From Brevibacterium sp. S22 (GTDB taxonomy: Bacteria; Actinomycetota; Actinomycetes; Actinomycetales; Brevibacteriaceae): a stretch of 64,000 nucleotides of DNA. The stretch spans positions 186,001-250,000 of the forward strand of contig NZ_RHFG01000004.1 in the NCBI RefSeq assembly GCF_004745485.1, read 5' to 3'. The position numbers and the translations under genes are program-made. Shown here in pieces: positions 17,489-28,002 of the stretch (the first letter of the stretch is position 1; each line of letters opens with the position of its first letter). The notes under the pieces are model-generated. The model did not search any database, was not told the DNA's origin, and saw only the letters and a list, made by a program, of their open reading frames with translations.

Positions 17489-18388
17489 ATGCAGCACATG
17501 CGGATTCTGCACATCTGCCCTACGGCCAGACTCGACGCTCCCCTCGCTCCCGAATCCCTGCAGTACCTCGGCCACCGGATCGACCGCTGCGGCCCCGACG
17601 GTCTGCCCGACCGGGCCTCCGAATCCCCCGAGATCGATGTCGTCATCGCCGATGCCTGCCTCGACCTGTCACTGGCACCGCGGATCACCGAACTCCTCGC
17701 CGAGGCGCGGATCACCGCACCCGTCATCGTCGTCCTCGGTGAGGGCGGGCTCGCGACGGCCTCGGCGAAATGGGATGTGGCCGACCTCATCCTCACCACG
17801 GCCGGCCCCGCCGAGGTGGAAGCGCGGCTGCGCGTGGCCCGCGACCGTCACGCCGCATCCTCGTACGACGGCTCCGGCGCCGGATTCTCCGGCGGGGCGC
17901 ATGCCGGTGTCGGCCGTCTCGGCGCGGAGGGCGCCCCAAGGGGATGGGGGCCGGTTCGCACCGGACGCGGACCCGTCGGCACGTCCCGCGGAACATCGTC
18001 GAGTCGCCTCGGTGAGACAGGCGACGGCGGCCCGTGGAATGCCGACGGCGAACCGATGATCGTCGTCACCGGGGCCCTGCGCATCGACGAGACCGCGTTC
18101 ACCGCCGAACTCGGCGGACGCGGCCTCGACCTGACCTACCGGGAATTCGCCCTGTTGAAGTTCTTCGCCTTACACCCCGAACGGGTCTTCACCCGCGACG
18201 AGATCCTGCTCGCCGTATGGGGCGACGACTACTTCGGCGGCACCCGCACCGTTGACGTGCATGTTCGCCGCCTCCGTGCGAAACTCGGCAAAGACCTTGA
18301 GAACGCCATCCACACCGTACGCAACGTCGGCTATCGCTTCAGCGCCGACAGCGTCACAGACACAGACTCAGAGGACGTGACGGCATGA
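17489..18388 (+). CDS. glnR: GlnR-type orphan response regulator
   Basis: About 299 residues. The N-terminal receiver-like domain has VVIADACLDL where the acceptor aspartate sits in true receivers, and VIVVLGEGGLATASAKWDV and TAGPAEVEARLRVA, which match GlnR proteins. The C-terminal winged helix (from residue about 200) has LTYREFALLKFF and RTVDVHVRRLRAKLG. GlnR controls nitrogen assimilation genes. The order glnR-mshD followed by phosphate genes is conserved in mycobacteria, which supports the call. An unusual Gly/Arg/Ser-rich linker of about 45 residues joins the domains. GAGGAGG precedes the start; an ATG at 17498 is also possible. Confidence 0.82.
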   Translation: MQHMRILHICPTARLDAPLAPESLQYLGHRIDRCGPDGLPDRASESPEIDVVIADACLDLSLAPRITELLAEARITAPVIVVLGEGGLATASAKWDVADLILTTAGPAEVEARLRVARDRHAASSYDGSGAGFSGGAHAGVGRLGAEGAPRGWGPVRTGRGPVGTSRGTSSSRLGETGDGGPWNADGEPMIVVTGALRIDETAFTAELGGRGLDLTYREFALLKFFALHPERVFTRDEILLAVWGDDYFGGTRTVDVHVRRLRAKLGKDLENAIHTVRNVGYRFSADSVTDTDSEDVTA

Positions 18389-19398
18389 GAATCCACGCCA
18401 GCGGAGCAATCGCCTCCACCCCGATCGACACCCTCACCGAGGATGAGCTGAGGTTCCTCGACGACGTGGCAGCGGCCGACGGCGCCCCGGAGATCTCCGG
18501 CGGACTCATGGCCATCGCCGCCGGTGAGGACACCGCACACGAGGCGCAGACCGCCTCGAGCGTATGGCGCATCTACGCGGGCGACACCACCGCAGACGAC
18601 TCGCCTGCCGACACTGCCGACACCGCAGACGGCGAACTCATCGGATTCGGAATCCGCGCCCTGCAGGGTGACCGTCACGCCGCCGAATTCCTCATCGCAC
18701 CCGACCACCGCGGCCAGGGCCTCGGCGAACAGCTCCTGACAACGATCCTGGATGAAGAGCCCGAAGCCTGGTGTTGGTCCCACGGCGACCATCCGGCCGC
18801 AGCACACCTCGCACAGAAGTACGGACTCGGCCGTGATCGCGTGCTCTATCAGATGCGCACCGACACCGGACTGAGCCTCGACGGCCTCCCCCAGAGCATC
18901 AGTCCCGAGAGAGTCGAGATCCGCTCCTTCGCACCCGGCGACGAGGACGGTTGGCTGGCCGTGAACAACGCCGCCTTCGACTGGCACCCCGAACAGGGCG
19001 GCCAGACCCGCGCCGACATCGACGCCGTCGTCACCGCCGCGGACTTCGATCCCGACACCTTCATCATCGCCGCCCGTGAAGGTGAGATCATCGGTTTCCA
19101 TCAGACGAAGATCACGGACACGGATGGCCAGGGCCGCCTCGGCGAGGTCTATGTCGTCGGCGTCGATCCGCGCATCCACGCCAAGGGCGTGGGCAAGGCG
19201 CTGACGATCGAGGGGATGCGGCGGATGGTGGCCGTGGGAGCGGACGTCATCGAACTCTACGTCGAATCGGACAACGCCCCGGCGCTAGGCTTGTACGAGC
19301 GACTGGGATTCCACGTCGCGGTCGCGCACGTGGCCTATGCACCGGCCTCCGCCGAGGTCACCGGCACTGATTCTGCGAGCACGGCGTCGAACGAGTAA
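18385..19398 (+). CDS. mshD: Mycothiol synthase
   Basis: The 337-residue protein holds two GNAT domains. The first has [17 protein letters not shown], the second [20 protein letters not shown], both acetyl-CoA binding loops. MshD acetylates Cys-GlcN-Ins in the last step of mycothiol synthesis. Position after glnR and length agree with mycobacterial MshD. The start overlaps the glnR stop by four bases (ATGA), so the two are coupled. Its presence marks a mycothiol-producing actinobacterium. Confidence 0.9.
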   Translation: MRIHASGAIASTPIDTLTEDELRFLDDVAAADGAPEISGGLMAIAAGEDTAHEAQTASSVWRIYAGDTTADDSPADTADTADGELIGFGIRALQGDRHAAEFLIAPDHRGQGLGEQLLTTILDEEPEAWCWSHGDHPAAAHLAQKYGLGRDRVLYQMRTDTGLSLDGLPQSISPERVEIRSFAPGDEDGWLAVNNAAFDWHPEQGGQTRADIDAVVTAADFDPDTFIIAAREGEIIGFHQTKITDTDGQGRLGEVYVVGVDPRIHAKGVGKALTIEGMRRMVAVGADVIELYVESDNAPALGLYERLGFHVAVAHVAYAPASAEVTGTDSASTASNE

Positions 19399-19409
19399 GG
19401 AGCAGAACG

Positions 19410-21554
19410 TTGTACGACATCGCAGCGTCCGGAAAAGAACTGGGTCTGCCCGAGCCGGCAGACCGCTTCCTCGATCGCGAACTCAGCTGGCTGGCCTTCA
19501 ACGAACGCGTCCTCGACCTCGCCTCGGATCCGGAGATCCCGCTGCTCGAACGCGTCCGGTTCCTCTCGATCTTCGCGACCAACCTCGACGAATTCTTCAT
19601 GGTCCGCGTCGCCGGCCTCAAACGCCGCATCAACACCGGTCTGGCCGTGCCCAGCGTCACCGGCCGCATGCCCGCGCAGGTCATGCACGATATCGGGGTG
19701 CGCGCATTCGAGCTGATGAGCCGGCATGCCGCGCTGCTCAAGGACGATATCGGCCCCCGCCTCGACGCGGAATCGATCACGAAGGTCCAGGTCGAGGACC
19801 TCACCGAGGACGAACGACACCGCGTCGACGAATTCTTCTTCGGCCACGTCTACCCCGTCCTGACCCCGCTGGCCGTCGACCCGGCGCACCCGTTCCCCTA
19901 TATCTCGGGCCTATCGCTCAACCTCGGCGTGCTCCTGCGGTCGCCGGATTCAGGCAAGGAGTTCTTCGCCCGCGTCAAGGTCCCCCCGCGTCTGCCCCGG
20001 TTCTTCAACGTCGCCGAGGCGACCGACCGACCCGCCGGACGCGACGTCCCGGCCCGCTTCGTCGCCCTCGAGGACATCATCGCCGAACACCTCGGCACTC
20101 TGTTCGAAGGAATGGAGATCGTCCACCATTCGACCTTCCGCGTCACCCGCAACGAGGACCTCGAAGTCGAAGAGGACGATGCGGAGAACCTGCTCAAGGC
20201 GCTGGAGAAGGAGCTCCTGCGACGCCGGTTCGGTCCGGCCGTGCGCATGGAGATCACGGAGAACATCCACCCCCGTGTGCTCGAGATGCTCAAGGACGAG
20301 CTGGGCATCCATGACTCCGAGATCTACCATCTGCCCAGCCCGCTGGATCTGTCGGGCATGTCCGATATCGCCGATGTGCCGCGCGATGATCTGCACTACC
20401 CGAAGATGGTCCCGCAGATGAACAAGGACCTGTCGCTGCGGGAGTCCAGCGATCAGGTCGATGTCTTCGACGCGGTGGCCAGCCGGGACATCCTGCTGCA
20501 CCACCCCTACGATTCGTTCTCCACGAGCGTGCAGGCCTTCCTCGAGCAGGCTGCGGCGGACAAGAACGTCCTGGCGATCAAGCAGACGCTCTACCGCACC
20601 TCCGGGGACTCGCCGATCATCGACGCCCTCGTCGATGCCGCGCAGGCCGGCATCCAAGTCCTCGCCGTCGTCGAGATCAAGGCCCGGTTCGACGAGGAGG
20701 CCAACATCACGTGGGCCCGCAAGCTGGAGCGCGCCGGCGTCCACGTCGTCTACGGAATCGTCGGACTCAAGACTCATGCGAAGCTCTCGCTCGTCGTCCG
20801 TCAGGAGGCCGAAGGACTGGTCAGGTACTGCCACGTCGGCACCGGCAACTACCACCCGAAGACCGCCCGCGGCTATGAGGACTTCGGGCTGCTGACACGC
20901 GACCGGACAGTCGCCGATGATCTGACGAAGCTGTTCAACCAGCTCTCCGGCTACGCGCCACGCTCCGAATACTCACGATTCCTCGTCGCTCCGAGCAACG
21001 TCCGCTCCGGACTCATCGACCTCATCGACTCCGAGATCGCGATTGCGGAATCCGGCGGTGCCGGCCAGGTGCGGATCAAGGTCAATTCGATCGTCGACGA
21101 GGCCATCATCGACGCCCTCTACCGGGCGTCTCAAGCCGGAGTCGCCGTCGAAGTGTTCGTCCGCGGGATCTGCGCCCTGCGCCCCGGAATCGAAGGGCTG
21201 AGCGAGAACATCACCGTCCGCTCCGTGCTCGGACGCTTCCTCGAACACTCTCGCGCCTTCGTCTTCGGCAACAGCGGCGACCCGATCGTCTACATCGGTT
21301 CGGCCGATATGATGCACCGCAATCTCGACCGTCGGGTCGAAGCGCTCGTGCAGATCGTCGACGACGGCCACCGGGCGGAGATCATCGAACTCTTTGATCT
21401 CGTCTTCGCCCCGACCACCTCGGCGTTCGATCTCGCCGGCGACGGCAGATGGACCCGCCGGACCCACGATGACGAGGACAACCTCCTCGCCGACTATCAG
21501 ACGGAGCTCATCCGTTCGCACCGGAAGCGTCGGCGAATCGGGGATGAAGCGTGA
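19410..21554 (+). CDS. ppk1: Polyphosphate kinase 1
   Basis: The 714-residue protein builds polyphosphate from ATP reversibly. [12 protein letters not shown] and [19 protein letters not shown] mark the N-terminal domains. [14 protein letters not shown] and [18 protein letters not shown] hold the two conserved catalytic histidines (about residues 456 and 474). The TTG start at 19410 has AAGGAGC at the right distance. Full length for Ppk1. The downstream Nudix/phosphatase overlaps its stop, and pst genes follow, so phosphate storage and uptake are linked. Confidence 0.95.
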   Translation: MYDIAASGKELGLPEPADRFLDRELSWLAFNERVLDLASDPEIPLLERVRFLSIFATNLDEFFMVRVAGLKRRINTGLAVPSVTGRMPAQVMHDIGVRAFELMSRHAALLKDDIGPRLDAESITKVQVEDLTEDERHRVDEFFFGHVYPVLTPLAVDPAHPFPYISGLSLNLGVLLRSPDSGKEFFARVKVPPRLPRFFNVAEATDRPAGRDVPARFVALEDIIAEHLGTLFEGMEIVHHSTFRVTRNEDLEVEEDDAENLLKALEKELLRRRFGPAVRMEITENIHPRVLEMLKDELGIHDSEIYHLPSPLDLSGMSDIADVPRDDLHYPKMVPQMNKDLSLRESSDQVDVFDAVASRDILLHHPYDSFSTSVQAFLEQAAADKNVLAIKQTLYRTSGDSPIIDALVDAAQAGIQVLAVVEIKARFDEEANITWARKLERAGVHVVYGIVGLKTHAKLSLVVRQEAEGLVRYCHVGTGNYHPKTARGYEDFGLLTRDRTVADDLTKLFNQLSGYAPRSEYSRFLVAPSNVRSGLIDLIDSEIAIAESGGAGQVRIKVNSIVDEAIIDALYRASQAGVAVEVFVRGICALRPGIEGLSENITVRSVLGRFLEHSRAFVFGNSGDPIVYIGSADMMHRNLDRRVEALVQIVDDGHRAEIIELFDLVFAPTTSAFDLAGDGRWTRRTHDDEDNLLADYQTELIRSHRKRRRIGDEA

Positions 21555-22525
21555 GCCGCTCCGAGGTCGCCTCGGCCCAAGCGTCATCGCGTGTGACCGC
21601 CGATGTCCTTGCCGCCGGGGCCGTGTGTTGGAGGCGCGGGCCGGACGGGCTCGAGGTGGTGCTCATCCACCGTCCGAAGTACAACGACTGGTCGTGGCCC
21701 AAAGGCAAGGTCGACCCGGGCGAGACGCTGCCGGAGGCCGCGGTCCGCGAGGTCAAGGAGGAGACGGGGCTCGATATCCACCTCGGCATCCCGCTGCCGT
21801 CTGCCGAATACACGGTCGGAAAGAAGACTCTGAAGAAGGTCTTCTACTGGTCGGCCGAGGTCAGGTCTGAGTCCGCCTTCGCCCCGATGAACAAGCGAGA
21901 GGTCGACCGGGCCGAATGGTTCCCGATCGACACAGCCCGGTCCAAACTGACCGCATTCGCCGATCGAGAACAGCTCGACGCACTGGAGAAATTCGCTGAG
22001 ACGGATGCGCTGAGAGCGTGGCCGCTCATCCTCGTCCGCCACGGGAAGGCGTTCCCTCGTTCGAAGTGGTACGAGACCGAGCATGTGCGCCCGCTGCTCA
22101 AGCTCGGCACCCGTCAGGCCATGGCGCTGACCGGGCTGTTGGGAGCGTGGGGAGTTCGGAAGCTCGTCTCGAGTCCGTGGAAGCGATGCATGGCCACACT
22201 GACACCGCTGTCTGCCGCGACGGGCAAGTCGATCAAGAAGGTGCCGACGCTCAGCGAGAAGGCGACCGCGGCGAACCCGGACAGGACCGCCCGCTATATC
22301 GAGAAGCTGCTGGCGAAGGGCAAACCCGTCATCTACTGCACGCATCGGCCGGTGCTGCCGACGATCTTCTCCGTCTACGCCGCTCATGCCCCGAAACGCG
22401 TGGTGGCGAAGCTGCCGAAGGACGACCCGTATCTCAAGCCGGGCGAGGTCCTCATCGCCTATGTGCGGCCCGGACCGGTGCCGCGAATCGTCGAGATCGA
22501 ACGCGTCCGCCCCATCGACAGCTGA
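21551..22525 (+). CDS. mutT1: Nudix hydrolase/histidine phosphatase fusion (MutT1 type)
   Basis: The 324-residue protein has an N-terminal Nudix domain with the box [20 protein letters not shown], and a C-terminal phosphoglycerate mutase-like domain starting [10 protein letters not shown] with the RHG catalytic motif and a later CTHRPVLP. The same fusion in mycobacterial MutT1 hydrolyses 8-oxo-GTP/dGTP and diadenosine polyphosphates. The GTG start overlaps the ppk1 stop. Pairing with ppk suggests nucleotide and polyphosphate turnover. Confidence 0.88.
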   Translation: MSRSEVASAQASSRVTADVLAAGAVCWRRGPDGLEVVLIHRPKYNDWSWPKGKVDPGETLPEAAVREVKEETGLDIHLGIPLPSAEYTVGKKTLKKVFYWSAEVRSESAFAPMNKREVDRAEWFPIDTARSKLTAFADREQLDALEKFAETDALRAWPLILVRHGKAFPRSKWYETEHVRPLLKLGTRQAMALTGLLGAWGVRKLVSSPWKRCMATLTPLSAATGKSIKKVPTLSEKATAANPDRTARYIEKLLAKGKPVIYCTHRPVLPTIFSVYAAHAPKRVVAKLPKDDPYLKPGEVLIAYVRPGPVPRIVEIERVRPIDS

Positions 22526-22554
22526 CGCTTCAGATCGCGGACGAACCGATTCTG

Positions 22555-22618
22555 GTCCGCCTCGGCGAGGGCCGGGTTCAGCAGAGGTCCGCCTCGGCGA
22601 GGGCCGCGTTCAGCCGAG
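22555..22618. repeat. Two 32-bp tandem copies spanning the 3' end of the methyltransferase gene
   Basis: Minus-strand copy one (22587-22618) begins CTCGGCTGAAC, covering the last two codons and stop of the gene. Copy two (22555-22586) begins CTCTGCTGAAC. Both end in CTCGCCGAGGCGGAC, so each also carries the CCGCCTCGGCG 11-mer. Confidence 0.85.
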
Positions 22619-23419
22619 TCTGCAGTAGGCGCCGTACATGACCGGCCCGAGGAGGGTGGCGTCTTCGGCGTCCAGCTCGTCGGTGAGCCGCTGCGTGAGT
22701 GAGTCGACTCCGAGCTCGTCAGCGTTCACGATTCCCTGCTCTTCGAGGTAGGGCAGCAGAGCGTTCAGGGCATTGACCCATCCGAAGCTCGGTGCTTCCG
22801 CCCCACCGCCTACCGGAGCGCTCAAGGTCAGATGCGGGTCGGGCAGCCCGGCCGCGCGGAAGGCTGCGAAGAGGTCACGTCCCAACCTGCTGTGGATCCC
22901 GAATGTTTCGAAGGCCTGCAGCACCAGTTGCCTCACGCGGTCCAACAGCGGCGTCTCCACGCTCGCCCAGTCCTGAGAGAGGTCGAGCTCGTGCATGACC
23001 AGCAGGCCTCCGGGGCGCAGGTGCTGGGCGAGACGCTCCAGCACCTCGACGGGGCTGCGCAGATGCATGAGCACAGCCCTGCCGACGATCGCGTCGAACT
23101 GCCGACCGAGGGCGAGGGAACCGAGATCCGCCTCGGCGAATTCGATCTCCGGCCGATGCCTCAATCGGTTCCGGGCCCCGTCGAGGGCAATGCGGTCACG
23201 GTCGACGGCGAGCACATGCCCGTCCGGGCCGACGAGATCGGCGGCGATGACAGCGACGTCGCCGGCACCGGTGCCGATGTCGAGGACGCTCATGCCCGCG
23301 GTGATTCCCGCTTCGTTGTGCAGCTGTCTGGTCAGCGGGTCGAACACGACCGACTGGTCGCGCAGTCGTGAGTGTTCGCCGGCGGATTCTCCGAGGACAT
23401 AGCGGTTCTGTTCGGTCAT
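22610..23419 (-). CDS. Class I SAM-dependent methyltransferase (UbiE/arsenite-type fold)
   Basis: The 269-residue protein has motif I VLDIGTGAGDVAVIAADLVG, the acidic strand-2 end in AVDRDRIAL, a following AEADLGSLALG, and LAQHLRPGGLLVMHELD. The substrate is not evident. It lies between mutT1 and pstS, convergent with the former and divergent from the latter. Its 3' end is duplicated in a 32-bp tandem repeat. Confidence 0.82.
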   Translation of the reverse strand: MTEQNRYVLGESAGEHSRLRDQSVVFDPLTRQLHNEAGITAGMSVLDIGTGAGDVAVIAADLVGPDGHVLAVDRDRIALDGARNRLRHRPEIEFAEADLGSLALGRQFDAIVGRAVLMHLRSPVEVLERLAQHLRPGGLLVMHELDLSQDWASVETPLLDRVRQLVLQAFETFGIHSRLGRDLFAAFRAAGLPDPHLTLSAPVGGGAEAPSFGWVNALNALLPYLEEQGIVNADELGVDSLTQRLTDELDAEDATLLGPVMYGAYCRLG

Positions 23420-23599
23420 GGAAGCGACCGTAGGGACTGGGGTCGGTCCGGGGCAAGGAATCGACGAACCTCAGAGTACGTGCACGCGTACGGGGAGGGC
23501 CGCCTCGGCGAGGGACTGCCGGTCCCGGCAATGATCCTTTCACGAATCCGGCGCCGTCTGTGATCAAGCACTCAAAGCGGTTCCAACCCTTCGCCGCTC

Positions 23600-23643
23600 G
23601 TTCACCTTCCATTCACGTTCCACCTCCTTGCACTTCACGCGTG
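23600..23643 (+). promoter_or_regulatory. PHO-box-like array upstream of pstS
   Basis: Four consecutive 11-base units: GTTCACCTTCC (23600), ATTCACGTTCC (23611), ACCTCCTTGCA (23622) and CTTCACGCGTG (23633). Actinobacterial PhoP binds 11-bp direct repeats of the GTTCACC type, so units 1, 2 and 4 fit well and unit 3 is weak. They end 68 bp before the chosen pstS start. Confidence 0.7.
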
Positions 23644-23710
23644 ATCTTTAGCGTGGATCACGAGCAATCGAGAACTCTCGAGCTGTGTCCACAACATGAA
23701 AGGCATCTTC

Positions 23711-24811
23711 GTGAAGATGAAGCATCTCGCCCCCTCCGCTGCGATCCTCGCGGTCGGCGCCATCACCCTCTCGGCCTGCGGCGGAGCCTCCGCCACCGGC
23801 GAAGAGGCCTCCGGCGGCGACAGCGACCTGCAGGGCACCCTGACCGGCATCGGCGCCTCTTCGCAGAAGGCCGCCATGGATGCGTGGACAGCGGATTTCA
23901 CCTCGGAGAACTCCGGCGTGACCGTCAACTACTCCCCCGATGGCTCGGGCGCCGGCCGTGAACAGTTCCTCGCCGGCAACGCACAGTTCGCCGGATCCGA
24001 TGCCCACCTCGACGACGAAGAGGTCAAGGCCGGTGAGGAAGCCTGCGGCGCCGACGGAGCCTACGAGTTCCCCGTCTACATCTCCCCCATCGCCGTGACC
24101 TTCAACGTCGAGGGCGTTGACGAGCTCAACCTCTCCCCAGCCACGATCGCGAAGATCTTCAAGGGCGACATCACGAACTGGAACGACGAGGCCATCAAGG
24201 CCGACAACCCGGACGCCGACCTGCCGGATCTCAAGATCACCGCCGTTCACCGTGCCGACGATTCGGGCACGACTGAGAACTTCGCCGAGTACCTCAAGGC
24301 CACCGCCGAGAAGGACTGGGACGCCGAGGTCGACGGCAACTTCCCGAAGGAGTACGGCGGCGAAGCCGCGCAGGGCACCGATGGTGTCATCCAGACCGTC
24401 TCGGACACCGACGGAGCCATCGGCTATGCGGATGCCTCTGCCGTCGGTGAGCTCTCCACCGCGAAGGTCAAGGTCGGCGACGAGTTCGTCGAGCTCTCTC
24501 CGGAAGCCGCCTCGAAGGTCGTCGACGCCTCTGAGAAGGTCGAGGGACGCAGCGAAGGCGACCTCGCCTTCGACCTGGCCCGCGACACCACCGAGTCCGG
24601 CGCCTACCCGATCGTGCTCGTGTCCTACCACCTCGTCTGCTCGTCGTATTCGGACCAGGAGACCGTGGACATGGTCAAGGCGTGGGAGAAGTTCGTGGTT
24701 TCGGAAGAGGGACAGCAGTCCGCAGCCGAATCCGCCGGGTCCGCCCCGCTGTCGGACGACCTGCGCAAGCAGATCGAAGAAGTCATCGACTCGATTGAGG
24801 TTGCAGGCTGA
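23711..24811 (+). CDS. pstS: Phosphate ABC transporter, phosphate-binding lipoprotein
   Basis: The protein of about 366 residues has a lipoprotein signal peptide with lipobox LSACGG. GASSQKAAMDAW, GSGAGREQFLAG and HRADDSGTTENF are the phosphate-contacting loops of PstS. It delivers phosphate to PstC/PstA. The GTG at 23711 has AAAGG seven bases upstream; ATGs at 23696 and 23717 are in frame. A PHO-box-like array precedes it and a hairpin with T-tract follows, so pstS can be made in excess over pstCAB. Confidence 0.93.
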   Translation: MKMKHLAPSAAILAVGAITLSACGGASATGEEASGGDSDLQGTLTGIGASSQKAAMDAWTADFTSENSGVTVNYSPDGSGAGREQFLAGNAQFAGSDAHLDDEEVKAGEEACGADGAYEFPVYISPIAVTFNVEGVDELNLSPATIAKIFKGDITNWNDEAIKADNPDADLPDLKITAVHRADDSGTTENFAEYLKATAEKDWDAEVDGNFPKEYGGEAAQGTDGVIQTVSDTDGAIGYADASAVGELSTAKVKVGDEFVELSPEAASKVVDASEKVEGRSEGDLAFDLARDTTESGAYPIVLVSYHLVCSSYSDQETVDMVKAWEKFVVSEEGQQSAAESAGSAPLSDDLRKQIEEVIDSIEVAG

Positions 24812-24847
24812 TTTCGGCCTCTGACCTGGAGAAATAGCCAGTCGGGA

Positions 24848-24874
24848 GCGGCGCAGAATCCCTGCGCCGCTTTT
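24848..24874 (+). terminator. Intrinsic terminator or attenuator between pstS and pstC
   Basis: GCGGCGCAG and CTGCGCCGC form a 9-bp stem with a 5-base loop, followed by TTTT. It lies 36 bp after pstS and before pstC, the usual place for partial termination in pst operons. Confidence 0.75.
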
Positions 24875-24926
24875 CCGCGCCTGTGGAGCCACCCCGGTTC
24901 CACCACAAGTCACATGAGGAGCACTT

Positions 24927-25949
24927 GTGCCGACCAGCACACAGACCACTGAGTCAGGCCCAACCGGGCCGGGCTCCACGCCCGAGTCCGGGCAGAAGCC
25001 GCCGAGCCGGAGTTCCGCGCCGCGGCAGCAGAAGGCCGTCGTCCGGCCCGGCGACCGCATCTTCTCCGCCGCCACACTGATCGCCGGGATCCTGATCCTG
25101 GTGATCCTCGCCGGCGTCGCCCTGTTCCTTCTCGCACAGTCGAAGGACACCATCGCCGCGCAGATCAGCGATCCCTCCCAGATCACCGGCGGCAAAGGCT
25201 TCCTCTCCTATGTCTGGCCGCTGGTCATCGGCACGCTCATCTCGGCAGCCATCGCACTGATCGTCGCGACTCCCTTCTCATTGGGCATCGCACTGTTCAC
25301 CACGCATATGGCCCCCCGCAAGCTGGCCCCGGCCCTCGGCTACGTCATAGATCTGCTCGCGGCCATTCCCTCGGTCGTCTACGGCCTGTGGGGCATCGCG
25401 CTGGCCGGGAACCTCACCGGCTTCTATCTGTGGCTGTCGAAGTGGTTCGGCTGGATTCCGATCTTCGCTCCGGCGGCAGACGGATCGGTGTCGCAGACGG
25501 GCCGGACCCTGCTCACCGCCTCGCTCGTACTCTCGATCATGATCCTGCCGATCATCACCTCCCTGACCCGGGAGATCTTCCTCCAGACCCCGCGCCTGCA
25601 GGAAGAAGCGGCGCTGGCCCTCGGTGCCACCCGCTGGGAGATGATCCGCATGGCAGTGCTGCCCTTCGGCAAGTCCGGAATCGTCTCGGCCACCATGCTC
25701 GGCCTCGGTCGCGCACTCGGCGAGACCATGGCTGTGGCCATGATCCTCTCGCCCGGCATCCTCACCGCATCGCTCGTCGTCAGCGGCAATCAGACAATCG
25801 CATCCGAGATCGCGCAGAACTTCCCCGAGGCAGCAGGTCTGCGCCTGTCCGAACTCATCACGGTCGGCCTCGTGCTCTTCGTCATCACCCTGCTGGTGAA
25901 TATGGGAGCTCGCGCCATCGTCGCCCGCACCTCGGTGAAGGGAAGTTGA
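24927..25949 (+). CDS. pstC: Phosphate ABC transporter permease
   Basis: The 340-residue inner-membrane permease has six transmembrane segments and a Pro/Ser-rich cytoplasmic N-terminus. The EAA loop EEAALALGATRWEMIRMAVL contacts PstB, followed by GLGRALGETMAVAMIL, typical of PstC. The GTG start follows an AGGAGCA ribosome binding site. It is followed by pstA after 5 bp. Confidence 0.93.
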   Translation: MPTSTQTTESGPTGPGSTPESGQKPPSRSSAPRQQKAVVRPGDRIFSAATLIAGILILVILAGVALFLLAQSKDTIAAQISDPSQITGGKGFLSYVWPLVIGTLISAAIALIVATPFSLGIALFTTHMAPRKLAPALGYVIDLLAAIPSVVYGLWGIALAGNLTGFYLWLSKWFGWIPIFAPAADGSVSQTGRTLLTASLVLSIMILPIITSLTREIFLQTPRLQEEAALALGATRWEMIRMAVLPFGKSGIVSATMLGLGRALGETMAVAMILSPGILTASLVVSGNQTIASEIAQNFPEAAGLRLSELITVGLVLFVITLLVNMGARAIVARTSVKGS

Positions 25950-25954
25950 GAACC

Positions 25955-27103
25955 ATGACCACCACGCACACCACCACCGAGGCGGCCGTATCCAAACCGC
26001 CGAAGCTGACGTCGAAACAGCTGCCGAAAGCCACCCCGTGGATCGTCGCCATCGCCTCGATCCTTGTCGCGATCCTCATCAGCTTCATCGCGTTCGGCGG
26101 CTTCAACATCCCCGTCGTGGCCGTCCTCGCCGGACTCATCAACGCGATCGCGGTCTTCGCGGTCTCCGCGGCCTACGAGGGCCGCCGCAAGGCCGTCGAC
26201 CGAATCGCGACAACCGTCGTCACCTCGACGTTCATCCTCGCATGCGTTCCCCTCATCTCACTGCTGTGGCTGACCGCGTCGAAGGGCGGAGCCGCCATCA
26301 GCGGAGACCTGCTCACCCGCACCATGCTCGGCATGAAGGGCGTCCTCGACCAGCAGTACGTCGCCGGGGAGGTGACTCTGGCCGGCGGCTTCTACCACGC
26401 CATCGTCGGCACCGTGCTCATCACCGCGGCCGCCTGCATCATCTCGATCCCGATCGGCGTCCTCACCGCCATCTACCTCGTCGAGTACTCGAACAAGAAC
26501 CGCCTGGGCAAGGCGATCACCTTCCTCGTCGACGTGATGACCGGAATCCCCTCGATCGTCGCCGGCCTCTTCGCCTTCGCTCTGTTCTCCACGATCGCGA
26601 ATGTGCTCATGCCCGGGTCTGCGGGAATCGCGAAGACCGGCTTCACTGCGGCCGTGGCGCTGTCGGTGCTGATGATTCCGATCGTCGTGCGCAATACGGA
26701 GGAGATCCTCCGCCTGGTGCCGATGGATCTGCGCGAGGCCTCCTACGCTCTGGGCGTGCCGAAGTGGAAGACGATCGTGAAGATCGTGCTGCCCACCTCG
26801 GTGTCGGGAATCCTCTCCGGTGTCACCATCGCCATCGCCCGCGTCATCGGCGAGACCGCACCCATCATGGTCACCGCCGGGTTCGCCAAGACACTCAACT
26901 GGAATCTCTTCTCCGGCTGGATGTCGACGCTGCCGACGTTCATCTACGACTCTCAGCTGCGCCCGGTCTCGCCGGGAGCCGCCGCCCTGGCCAGCTCGGA
27001 ACGCGCTTGGGCCGCGGCCCTCGTGCTCGTCGCCCTCGTCATGGTGCTCAACCTGCTCGCCCGCATCATCGCGAAGGTGCTCGCACCGAAGGCCGGACGC
27101 TGA
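25955..27103 (+). CDS. pstA: Phosphate ABC transporter permease
   Basis: The 382-residue permease partners PstC. It has an N-terminal extension with two extra hydrophobic segments before the core, the PstA-typical YLVEYSNKNRLGKAITFLVD and GIPSIVAGLFAFALF, the EAA loop LREASYALGVPKWKTIVKI, and ARVIGETAPIMVTAG. The start ATG at 25955 follows GGGAAG. The core is a standard six-helix PstA. Confidence 0.93.
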   Translation: MTTTHTTTEAAVSKPPKLTSKQLPKATPWIVAIASILVAILISFIAFGGFNIPVVAVLAGLINAIAVFAVSAAYEGRRKAVDRIATTVVTSTFILACVPLISLLWLTASKGGAAISGDLLTRTMLGMKGVLDQQYVAGEVTLAGGFYHAIVGTVLITAAACIISIPIGVLTAIYLVEYSNKNRLGKAITFLVDVMTGIPSIVAGLFAFALFSTIANVLMPGSAGIAKTGFTAAVALSVLMIPIVVRNTEEILRLVPMDLREASYALGVPKWKTIVKIVLPTSVSGILSGVTIAIARVIGETAPIMVTAGFAKTLNWNLFSGWMSTLPTFIYDSQLRPVSPGAAALASSERAWAAALVLVALVMVLNLLARIIAKVLAPKAGR

Positions 27104-27222
27104 TGTGCGGCGCGGACGCGCGAGGTGACCTGGTCACGGTGCGGCCGCCTCGGCGATCATCGCAGCGGCGCATACCGGTCACGACCCTCTAGACTCATCA
27201 CAATCCACGAATAGGAAACAGA

Positions 27223-28002
27223 ATGTCCAAGCAGATCGACATCAAGGATCTCGACATCTTCTACGGCGACTTCCGCGCCGTCGACGGTGTGCAGATGCAG
27301 ATCAAGCCGCGCTCCGTCACCGCCTTCATCGGCCCCTCCGGCTGCGGCAAGTCCACTGTGCTGCGCACGCTCAACCGCATGCACGAGGTCATCCCCGGTG
27401 CCAGCGTCTCCGGTGAGGTGCTCATGGACGGCAACGACATCTACGGCGCCGGCGTCGACCCGGTCAACGTCCGCCGCGAGGTCGGTATGGTCTTCCAGCG
27501 CGCGAACCCGTTCCCGACGATGAGCATCAAGGAGAACGTGCTCGCCGGGGTGCGTCTGAACAACAGGCGTCTGTCGAAGTCCGAAGCCGACGACCTCACG
27601 GAGCGTGCCCTGCGCGGCGCGAACCTCTGGAACGAGGTCAAGGACCGACTCAACCTGCCCGGCTCGGGCCTGTCCGGCGGTCAGCAGCAGCGGCTGTGCA
27701 TCGCCCGCGCGATCGCCGTCGAGCCCGAGGTCCTGCTCATGGACGAACCGTGTTCGGCCCTCGATCCGATCTCGACCCTGGCGATCGAGGACCTCATCAA
27801 CGACCTCAAGGACAAGTACACGGTCGTCATCGTCACGCACAATATGCAGCAGGCCGCTCGTGTGTCCGACAAGACCGCGTTCTTCAACATCGCCGGCACC
27901 GGCAAGCCCGGCAAGCTCATCGAGTTCAATGAGACCTCGACGATCTTCTCGAACCCGGACAAGGAAGAGACCGAGAACTACATCTCCGGCCGCTTCGGAT
28001 GA
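27223..28002 (+). CDS. pstB: Phosphate ABC transporter ATP-binding protein
   Basis: The 259-residue ATPase has Walker [10 protein letters not shown], signature [16 protein letters not shown], Walker [14 protein letters not shown] and the switch histidine in [10 protein letters not shown]. It powers the PstC/PstA channel. A 120-bp gap from pstA contains a TAGACT box (27190-27195), a possible internal promoter. No phoU follows. Its last codons form the first unit of a long degenerate tandem repeat array. Confidence 0.95.
   Translation: MSKQIDIKDLDIFYGDFRAVDGVQMQIKPRSVTAFIGPSGCGKSTVLRTLNRMHEVIPGASVSGEVLMDGNDIYGAGVDPVNVRREVGMVFQRANPFPTMSIKENVLAGVRLNNRRLSKSEADDLTERALRGANLWNEVKDRLNLPGSGLSGGQQQRLCIARAIAVEPEVLLMDEPCSALDPISTLAIEDLINDLKDKYTVVIVTHNMQQAARVSDKTAFFNIAGTGKPGKLIEFNETSTIFSNPDKEETENYISGRFG

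Noticed and set aside
25388-27103. A 571-codon reading of pstA starting inside pstC
   Set aside because: The first 189 codons are a shadow of pstC; a normal PstA start with a ribosome binding site is at 25955.
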